64,000 nt of DNA from Bacteroidota bacterium. GTDB taxonomy: Bacteria; Bacteroidota; Bacteroidia; Chitinophagales; Chitinophagaceae. The stretch is taken from positions 186,001 to 250,000 of the forward strand of contig JAEWKK010000012.1 in NCBI GenBank assembly GCA_023386045.1, written 5' to 3'. Both the position numbers and the translations under genes were made by a program. The notes beneath the pieces were generated by a model. It had not been told where the DNA came from. It saw nothing but the letters and a program-made list of their open reading frames with translations, and ran no database searches. This document shows positions 58,021 to 64,000 of this stretch, piece by piece (the first letter of the stretch is position 1; every line of letters starts with the position of its first letter).

Positions 58021-59668
58021 CCAGAGAAATGATTTTGTTACAATAAGAAAAGCTGCTGGTATTATGGGTGATCATTACAACAATTTTTCCTTTCCTGGCC
58101 AGGTCACGGAAATGAATTAGCAATTTTTTTTCAGAGAATTCATCGAGCTCGTTGAAAGGTTCATCCAGCAGGTATACATCAGCATCCTTGTACAGGCTTC
58201 TGGCAATAGCGATGCGTTGCTGCTGGCCGCCACTGATGTTTTTTCCATTTTCCATGATGATCTTATCAAGTCCCTCTCCTGTTTCTTCCAGCATTTCCTG
58301 GATGCCTGAAACTTTTATAGCCTGATCAATTCTTTGCCTCTCGGCATGTGTTTCTCCAAGAGTAATATTTTCAAGGACGGTATCATGAATAAAAAAACTT
58401 TGCTGCCTTACATAAGCCACCCTGCTCCAATAATTCTTTAATCCAACTGAATGCCTGGCGCAACCATTTATTTTTATGCAACCCTCCTGCGGCTCAAGAA
58501 AACCCAGTAACAAATTAATCAAAGTGGTTTTGCCGGTTCCGGACCTGCCTTTGATACCAATAAAATCTCCGGCATTGATGGCAAGATCAATGTTTTGCAA
58601 AATGAATTGTTCACCATACTGAAAACTCAGGTTCTCGCAAATGATGGATTGAACCGGTTTGGATGTTCCCTTTTCAGTGGCATGATCAATATCACTTAGC
58701 CGCAACAGTGCTAAAGAATTTTCATAGGCTTTGATCTGTCCTGAAACATTGATGATTTTCACCACTCCCGGAATGATCTTATAAGCTGCCGCCATAAAAG
58801 CGCCGATCGTTAAAAAACTTTCTGAATCTTCCTGGCCATACCACCTGGCAATAACAATCAGGAGGAACAATCCCATGACGGCGAAGATCTCAATAAATCG
58901 TCCGGGCAGACTTTGCCAACTCAGGCTCTGAAACATGGCATGGCTGAATTTTTTCCTGAAAGCAATAAAGCGCTTTAAAAAAAAACTATGGCGTGCATAG
59001 AGATGTCCTTCCACCCATCCTTTGAGTGCATCAAGCAGGGAACGAAAAGAATCCTGATTACTTTGCTGCACTTCCAACCTGGTTTTTTCCAGCTTTCTTT
59101 TAATGAAATAAAATACCAGGGCAGCTGGTGGCAAAAGGATCAGCAGTAAGAGAAGAAAAAGTTGGGCGTTGAAGATGGTGATAGCTATTGATGCGATGAG
59201 AATCAAACTCAATTGAGTAAAGAGTTGCTGGATGCCACCAAGAACATACTGGCAGAATTCAAAAGGCTGAAAAGCGATCCTTTTGATATAAGCAGATGAA
59301 TCTTCCTCCACATACTCCTTATAAGAGATATTTTGAAATGCCAGCAGTGCATTCTTCGATAAACGAACCGCTACCTGCGCCGTAAAATTGTATTGCCATC
59401 TTGTTATTACAAAGGCAATGATGTTCTTGGCACTAAACAAGGCAAAGAAAATAATGATGGGCCAAAAAGATTCCCGACTAACCTTTCCTTTTAGGATAGC
59501 CGACTGCCCTGATGCTGGCTGGATATAAAACTGGATGATCCAGAGTAGCGCCGCTAGCGAGAGAATATCAGTTATGCTGATCACCAGGTCTGATAATGAA
59601 AGAAAGATCAACTTTCTTCTTTCACGCATTGTCAGTAATGACCAGGTATATTGAAAAGTTTTTTTCAA
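58013..59668 (-). CDS. ABC exporter, fused TMD-NBD (MsbA/PglK-like)
   Basis: 551 aa half-transporter working as a homodimer. Six TM helices lie in residues 1-320. The ATPase domain has Walker A 374-381 (GRSGTGKT), the Q-loop in VAYVRQQSFFIHDTV, the signature ISGGQQQRIAIARSL from 478, Walker B YLLDEPFNELDE near 499 and the H-loop MITHNTSS. In a glycan locus it could flip a lipid-linked oligosaccharide (PglK-like) or export a glycolipid. No Wzx-type flippase is visible in the window, which supports this role. Confidence 0.9.
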   Translation of the reverse strand: MKKTFQYTWSLLTMRERRKLIFLSLSDLVISITDILSLAALLWIIQFYIQPASGQSAILKGKVSRESFWPIIIFFALFSAKNIIAFVITRWQYNFTAQVAVRLSKNALLAFQNISYKEYVEEDSSAYIKRIAFQPFEFCQYVLGGIQQLFTQLSLILIASIAITIFNAQLFLLLLLILLPPAALVFYFIKRKLEKTRLEVQQSNQDSFRSLLDALKGWVEGHLYARHSFFLKRFIAFRKKFSHAMFQSLSWQSLPGRFIEIFAVMGLFLLIVIARWYGQEDSESFLTIGAFMAAAYKIIPGVVKIINVSGQIKAYENSLALLRLSDIDHATEKGTSKPVQSIICENLSFQYGEQFILQNIDLAINAGDFIGIKGRSGTGKTTLINLLLGFLEPQEGCIKINGCARHSVGLKNYWSRVAYVRQQSFFIHDTVLENITLGETHAERQRIDQAIKVSGIQEMLEETGEGLDKIIMENGKNISGGQQQRIAIARSLYKDADVYLLDEPFNELDEFSEKKLLIHFRDLARKGKIVVMITHNTSSFSYCNKIISLDD

Positions 59669-59695
59669 ATTATTTCTGTGAAGAGTTAATGCATA

Positions 59696-60433
59696 TCAGT
59701 TCTGAATTTTTTGCGACGGAGGAAACATTTTGAATAAGGTCATACCAATGATCCTTGCATCCATCATCAATGACCAGTGGTGGATGTAATAAATATCTTT
59801 TTTTACGCGCTCCCTCATGGCCTCCAGGTTAGCTACTACACCCACATATCCATGCACCTGTGCCCATCCTGTAAGTCCGGGTTTTACTTTATGCCTGTAT
59901 GAATAAAATTTCAGCAGTTCCTCATACTTCAGGTTATCACTGATCATGTGGGGTCTCGGGCCAATCAGCGACATCTCTCCCAACCATACATTCAATAGTT
60001 GTGGCAATTCGTCAAGATGATTTTTTCTCAGGAAAGCTCCAAGTTTTGTGATGCGACTGTCATCCACCAGGGCGGGAAGCCTGTCGGCATCATGATTGAC
60101 GATCATTGTACGGAACTTGATGCAGGTAAAAAGCCTGCCATTTCTTCCATATCTTTTTTGAAGGAAGAAAACAGGACCCTGGGAATCAAGTTTAATAAGA
60201 AGAGCAACCAGTGGTATCATCCAGCTTAAAATCAAGACAAGAAAGATGCTGGAAAAAAGTAGGTCAAATAAACGTTTAATGGTAAGATTGATCTTCATCT
60301 CAAGCGGCAGGCGGTGTGCCAGCACGAGAGTAGGTGCGATGTTTTGCTCATAAGCAACGGTCATCACCTCAGAGAATCTCTCTTTCCCTGGTGGAAGCCT
60401 TTTAACATCATTCAGCGATTTGGCAGGTTTCAT
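59696..60433 (-). CDS. Initiating sugar-1-phosphate transferase (bacterial sugar transferase family)
   Basis: 245 aa. Transfers a sugar-1-phosphate from UDP-sugar to undecaprenyl phosphate, starting repeat-unit synthesis. One N-terminal membrane hairpin (LLFSSIFLVLILSWMIPLVA), then the catalytic block: GPVFFLQKRYGRNGRLFTCI, KFRTM, LRKNHLDELPQLLNVWLGEM followed by SLIGPRPH, and KPGLTGWAQV. This is the short PglC-like form without extra N-terminal TM domains. It lies 27 bp upstream of the ABC exporter gene. Confidence 0.94.
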   Translation of the reverse strand: MKPAKSLNDVKRLPPGKERFSEVMTVAYEQNIAPTLVLAHRLPLEMKINLTIKRLFDLLFSSIFLVLILSWMIPLVALLIKLDSQGPVFFLQKRYGRNGRLFTCIKFRTMIVNHDADRLPALVDDSRITKLGAFLRKNHLDELPQLLNVWLGEMSLIGPRPHMISDNLKYEELLKFYSYRHKVKPGLTGWAQVHGYVGVVANLEAMRERVKKDIYYIHHWSLMMDARIIGMTLFKMFPPSQKIQN

Positions 60434-60490
60434 TGATAAATACCCTACTAAATACGGCTTCTGCGGTCCGGGGTTGTCTGGGTATTGATC

Positions 60491-61867
60491 TTAAAATAAT
60501 TTCCTTACAAAGCCTGCACGAATACCGGTACTGAATAGAGGAAGTTCAGCAAATCCAACATTTCTTACCGGAATTTTTACATAAGGCTCGATCCTTAACT
60601 GCGCTATTTTACCTAATTGGTGTGTATATCCTATGGAGATATTTGCGATGGAGAGAAAATTACGCGAATCATTTTTATAACTGGCTTCGTGAATATAAAC
60701 CACTCCCGTCATAGGATAATAATAAGTGTAGGAGTAATCTTCTTTTTTCATCAGATAGGAAGAAATACCTGCAGCAGTAAAAAACGAAGACCTGGATGTT
60801 TGCCTGATATTGTATTTGGCACCCAGGGAAATATCATACATACGGCAAACACCGGTAACATCTGTGATCTCTGAATTGGCAGGACGATAAACCTTGGAAC
60901 TGGTAAGGTATTTTCCATTGGTGTAATAAGACTTCCTGTCCATAAATACCGATCCCTCTATGCTCCATCTTTTACCAATTTCATAACCTGCGAGAGCACC
61001 ATAATCATAACCCATATCATCGGCCTTTTGATTTTTGATGGTGGTGCGGTCAACACCAGCCATGATGCCGAGGTAAAATCTTTTCTTTTTAATTGCAGGT
61101 TCTTTTTTGATGACAGCTCCTGCAATGTCCTGGCGCTGGAAATCTTTTATGATTACCTGGTCTTCCTTGGAAAGATCAATATGTGGAGTAAAGGAAGAAC
61201 GGAACGGTTCTGGGATGAATTCTTCAAGTGTTGATTCATTAGCAACGATTATCTCCGAATCATTTTTGAGATCATGCTTTTTTACGAGCGAATTATTTTT
61301 TGCTAAACGCGATTCTGATCCTGAAAGATTTTTTTCATTTCCTGATTTTTTATTGGCACCCACAGCGTTTTTGAGATTATCAGAAACGGTTATCTTACCT
61401 GCTTTATCATTTTCTTTCTTCAATTTATTTCCAGGTGCAGGGATTTCATCCTTAACCATATTTGATTCGTTGAATGAAGGCCCAGACTGATTATCTTTTA
61501 TTCTTTCCTTTTCATTTAACTGGTCCACAGGCACAGGAATATTCGTTTCATTTCCTGTTGAATGATGTTGATCCCTGTTTTCGGCTTTTTGCTGATGAAC
61601 TACAGGGCTCTCATTCTGATTAACATGTCTGTTCAGTGAACCTGATTCACCAACGGGACGGTTACAGATCAGATAAAGAGGCAGGAGCAATAAAAGCCAG
61701 AGAAGTTTTTTATAAGGGTTATCCTTTTTTACAGGAATTACCTGCTCCGGTTCATTCTCCTGCAATGCAGCAAGCACCTTGTTCCAGTCGGCAGAACTAG
61801 TATCCAAAGGATAGTGCTCTGCAGCCTTCCGGAAAACTTCGTCCATATCATTGTTCACATATTGCAT
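60491..61867 (-). CDS. Putative anti-sigma/outer-membrane beta-barrel fusion
   Basis: 458 aa. Residues 1-45 are cytoplasmic-like, with EHYPLDTSSADWNKVLAALQ, echoing the P-x-W motif of the 23673 protein. One TM helix is at about 49-67 (LLWLLLLLPLYLIC). Residues of about 70-265 are a charged, Asn/Lys/Glu-rich linker of low complexity. Residues of about 268-458 form a beta-rich module (KKRFYLGIMAGVDRTTIKNQ, AGYEIGKRWSIEGSVFMDRK, SIGYTHQLGKIAQLRIEPYV) like outer-membrane barrels of the OmpA/porin type, ending in RKLF. It overlaps the sigma gene by 13 bp. Confidence 0.65.
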   Translation of the reverse strand: MQYVNNDMDEVFRKAAEHYPLDTSSADWNKVLAALQENEPEQVIPVKKDNPYKKLLWLLLLLPLYLICNRPVGESGSLNRHVNQNESPVVHQQKAENRDQHHSTGNETNIPVPVDQLNEKERIKDNQSGPSFNESNMVKDEIPAPGNKLKKENDKAGKITVSDNLKNAVGANKKSGNEKNLSGSESRLAKNNSLVKKHDLKNDSEIIVANESTLEEFIPEPFRSSFTPHIDLSKEDQVIIKDFQRQDIAGAVIKKEPAIKKKRFYLGIMAGVDRTTIKNQKADDMGYDYGALAGYEIGKRWSIEGSVFMDRKSYYTNGKYLTSSKVYRPANSEITDVTGVCRMYDISLGAKYNIRQTSRSSFFTAAGISSYLMKKEDYSYTYYYPMTGVVYIHEASYKNDSRNFLSIANISIGYTHQLGKIAQLRIEPYVKIPVRNVGFAELPLFSTGIRAGFVRKLF

Positions 61868-62430
61868 ATGCCTATTGCCTCATCATTTTTTTTAATGATC
61901 TTCTGAAGGATGACCCTGGCCTTGGAAAGGTTGGATTTGGAAGTGCCAACCGATATACCCAGCTTGTTTGCTATCTCCTGGTGGGTGAATCCATCGATCA
62001 CATACATATTGAATACGGTTCTGTATGAAGGAGGCAGCTTTTTGATCTCCTTCACCAGTTCTTTGTACATTAAAACATTATCTGAAAGCTGGCTGCGGTC
62101 TTCGTGCATCCAGATATGCTCCGAGATGTCGCCGATTTCCGGCAGGAAGTTATTTTTTCTCAGAGCATCGATTGCTGTGTTGATCATGATCATCCTGATC
62201 CATCCCATCAGGATCATTTCCAGGTTCTCCGCATCTCTGATCTCGAATTTTGAAAAGTTCCGGAACACTTTCACAAAGCCATCATTCACTACATCCACGG
62301 CTTTATCATAACGGTATATATAGCGGAATACGGTCTTCAGGCAGTACCCATAGTATTTCTCATAGAGAAACTTCTGGTCCCTCCCATTCTGCTGCATGCA
62401 GCCGCTGATTATGTTTTGCAGTAATTCCAA
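61855..62430 (-). CDS. ECF RNA polymerase sigma factor
   Basis: 191 aa. Region 2: YDKAVDVVNDGFVKVFRNFS, GWIRMIMINTAIDALRKNN. Region 4: LPPSYRTVFNMYVIDGFTHQ, EIANKLGISVGTSKSNLSKA. The YRTVFNMYV and GTSKS blocks are shared with the sigma at 23100-23669, so both belong to one Bacteroidota ECF subfamily. The start is TTG at 62430 (MELLQNIISGC). Its 3' end overlaps the partner gene, which implies coupled synthesis. Confidence 0.93.
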   Translation of the reverse strand: MELLQNIISGCMQQNGRDQKFLYEKYYGYCLKTVFRYIYRYDKAVDVVNDGFVKVFRNFSKFEIRDAENLEMILMGWIRMIMINTAIDALRKNNFLPEIGDISEHIWMHEDRSQLSDNVLMYKELVKEIKKLPPSYRTVFNMYVIDGFTHQEIANKLGISVGTSKSNLSKARVILQKIIKKNDEAIGICNM

Positions 62431-62528
62431 ATCCGTAGCAGTTAATACGGTAGTCTTCTATTTTGGTTGCCTGAAGGCTTAATAAAAGTACGATCCTGCC
62501 TGAAGAGGAAAAAATCAGGTTTGCCAGG

Positions 62529-63539
62529 TCAGAGAACCAGTTGGCTGCAACCCCTGATATCGGCATGATCCAAACGGCCCAGGACTTCAAATTTCCCATC
62601 CTCATGCATGCGCCCCAGGTCCGCCGTGGCAATAAAACTGCAGGAATACAAATTAGCCAGATCTATCACATTAATGGCACCTGCACGTGGTTTTTCATCG
62701 ATGCCGAATACGGATAAGGGATCAGTTTCATCCCTTAACAAGACCTTCATCCAGGGCGGAGAGCTAAACAAACCATCGGCTCCATAGGCCTGGGAAAGCA
62801 TTTCAGTCATCCCATATTCGGAATACATTACTTCTGTACCTAATTGTTTTTTCAAAATACCATACAATTCATCCCTGGTCATTTCTTTTTTTCTTCCTTT
62901 CATCCCTCCTGTTTCCAGAACCTTCGTGTGTTTTAAACTGATAGGAAATTGGAGGGCAAAATCAAGAAGGGCAAATGTTACTCCAAAGAGAATGGTCTTT
63001 TGTCCATTGGCCTCGAGTCTCTTTAATGTAGCTTGTAATTTGTCATAATCGTAGAGATAAAAGCCACTGTCTGCATGCCTTGATCTTTTTACAAGATGTT
63101 CCACCATATACACCAGGGAAGAATCCTTTCTTTCCAGGTAAGAAGGTAACAAACCCAGGATACAATAATCGCTCACATCACCAAAATAACGGGCAAAGGC
63201 CGTAAAGAAACTTTCCTGGTAAATAGCTGCTTCTTTGATATAGTGGTGGCTGGTGGTTTCTCCGGTAGTACCACTGCTTGTAAAATCCAGTTCGGGATTA
63301 AAATCAGTGGTGACCACCTTATGCGATTTAAAAAAAGAAATGGGAAGAAAGGGGATTTGGGATAATTCCCTGACCTGTTCCGGCTTTATTCCGAGAGCTT
63401 CGCAATAGGACCGGTACAGTTGATTCTGAGCCCTTTGAAAATGAAAGACCTCCAGGGCAATGTGATGGAAATCTTTTTCGTTATGGATGTTAAATACCTT
63501 TCCGGCCAATTCCTGCGCTTTAGGTAATTCAGTATCCAT
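62529..63539 (-). CDS. LuxE-type acyl-protein synthetase-like protein
   Basis: 336 aa from the ATG at 63539. The frame stays open to 63839, but that part only mirrors the divergent lipoprotein gene. AMP-forming adenylase fold: the P-loop-like motif LDFTSSGTTGETTSHHYI, VLETGGMKGRKKEMTRDELY, SEYGMTEMLSQAYG, and a C-terminal RLDHADIRGCSQLVL as in LuxE. LuxE activates fatty acids as acyl-AMP and loads them on its own Cys for reduction by LuxC. No luxC is in the window. It probably activates a carboxylic acid for transfer; the substrate is unknown. Confidence 0.82.
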   Translation of the reverse strand: MDTELPKAQELAGKVFNIHNEKDFHHIALEVFHFQRAQNQLYRSYCEALGIKPEQVRELSQIPFLPISFFKSHKVVTTDFNPELDFTSSGTTGETTSHHYIKEAAIYQESFFTAFARYFGDVSDYCILGLLPSYLERKDSSLVYMVEHLVKRSRHADSGFYLYDYDKLQATLKRLEANGQKTILFGVTFALLDFALQFPISLKHTKVLETGGMKGRKKEMTRDELYGILKKQLGTEVMYSEYGMTEMLSQAYGADGLFSSPPWMKVLLRDETDPLSVFGIDEKPRAGAINVIDLANLYSCSFIATADLGRMHEDGKFEVLGRLDHADIRGCSQLVL

Positions 63540-63543
63540 CACG

Positions 63544-63551
63544 TAAATTTG
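63544..63551 (+). promoter_or_regulatory. Possible -7 box of the 63562 lipoprotein gene
   Basis: TAAATTTG fits TAnnTTTG and ends 10 bp before the ATG. No good -33 element is visible in the start of the divergent gene, so this is tentative. Confidence 0.35.
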
Positions 63552-63561
63552 AAAAGAAGTT

Positions 63562-64000
63562 ATGAGTATGAAAAATGGTTTTCTGTTGAGCTTACTGGCC
63601 TTTATTCTCTTTGCCTGCAGCAAAGATAAATTTGAAACCAAACCTTCATTAAAATATAAATCCGCCAGCACGCATATTGTTCCTATGGGTAGCGGACTGC
63701 AGGTGAATCTTGAATTTACCGATAAGGAAGGTGACCTTGACTCTGTATTCATTATCAGGGAAAGACTGAACAAAAGAGGACCACTGATCAATAATAGCCT
63801 CCAACTGGCATTTCCTTCGAGCTTTAATAATGAGACCAAGGGAGAACTGATTCTGAATCTTGATTATGGCGGGAGGCTTACCTACCAGATCAATGGGATC
63901 AGCATTCCCGGTAGCGGTGGTGCTTATGAACCTGATACCCTGCTCCTGAAATTTGTTATTAAGGACAAAGCCAAAAATTACAGCGATACCGCCCAAAAAG
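63562..64000 (+). CDS. Lipoprotein, 3' end outside window
   Basis: Translated by me from the ATG at 63562 (MSMKNGFLLSLLAFILFACS; a second ATG at 63568 is equally good); 146 residues are visible before the window ends. Lipobox LFAC puts the lipidated Cys at about residue 19. The mature part is beta-rich (VNLEFTDKEGDLDSVFIIRE), with a D-x-E-G-D-L-D-type loop common in Ig-like extracellular domains of Bacteroidota. The function is not known. It diverges from the LuxE-like gene with 22 bp between the starts. Confidence 0.75.
   Translation, partial: MSMKNGFLLSLLAFILFACSKDKFETKPSLKYKSASTHIVPMGSGLQVNLEFTDKEGDLDSVFIIRERLNKRGPLINNSLQLAFPSSFNNETKGELILNLDYGGRLTYQINGISIPGSGGAYEPDTLLLKFVIKDKAKNYSDTAQK

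Noticed and set aside
63540..63839. 100-residue N-terminal extension of the LuxE-like gene
   Set aside because: This part is antisense to the lipoprotein gene that starts at 63562; the real protein begins at the ATG at 63539.

Overview
The window is chromosomal DNA from a member of the Bacteroidota, most likely the Chitinophagaceae or a close relative. The evidence is the content: TonB-dependent receptors with carboxypeptidase-like regulatory domains, DUF4249 lipoproteins, FecI/FecR signalling genes and a zinc-free uS14. Promoters follow the Bacteroidota pattern (TTTG, about 19-22 bp, TAnnTTTG), and most start codons follow A/T-rich DNA rather than a Shine-Dalgarno sequence. I see no rRNA, tRNA, CRISPR array, transposase or integrase.

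1-20.8 kb, translation core. Read leftward, the order is rpsL, rpsG, fusA, then rpsJ-rplC-rplD-rplW-rplB-rpsS-rplV-rpsC-rplP-rpmC-rpsQ-rplN-rplX-rplE-rpsN-rpsH-rplF-rplR-rpsE-rpmD-rplO-secY-map. map runs off the left edge. The block is broken twice: a lysine/alanine-rich histone-like gene lies between rpsG and fusA, and a secreted beta-helix protein plus a flippase-like membrane protein lie between fusA and rpsJ. The spacers are unusually long and hold small palindromes and tandem heptad arrays, several directly behind stop codons.

20.8-33 kb, housekeeping: ilvE, a small protein resembling the DNA polymerase III psi subunit, rdgB, an ECF sigma factor with a one-TM partner, a thioesterase, aroE, a phosphosulfolactate synthase, a TPR protein, two small envelope proteins, yidC and pyrG.

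33-41.5 kb, a surface uptake and signalling locus, transcribed leftward: ECF sigma, FecR anti-sigma, TonB receptor with an STN signalling domain, DUF4249 lipoprotein, second TonB receptor without STN, second DUF4249 lipoprotein, terminator. The two receptor/lipoprotein pairs look like a tandem duplication.

41.7-60.4 kb, after a dienelactone hydrolase-like lipoprotein: a surface glycan locus. It has six glycosyltransferase or sugar-1-phosphate transferase genes, a Wzz-like protein, two Wzy/WaaL-like membrane proteins, a nucleotidyltransferase-fold protein and an ABC exporter. In its middle is a compact five-gene operon alternating radical SAM, methyltransferase, radical SAM, methyltransferase, radical SAM, every junction overlapping. 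This is the best candidate for an undescribed pathway. One glycosyltransferase and the 3' end of its neighbour are clearly AT-rich.

60.4-64 kb: a second ECF sigma factor of the 23-kb subfamily, whose partner appears to join an inner-membrane anti-sigma-like N-terminus to an outer-membrane beta-barrel; a LuxE-type acyl-protein synthetase-like gene; and the start of a lipoprotein gene running off the right edge.
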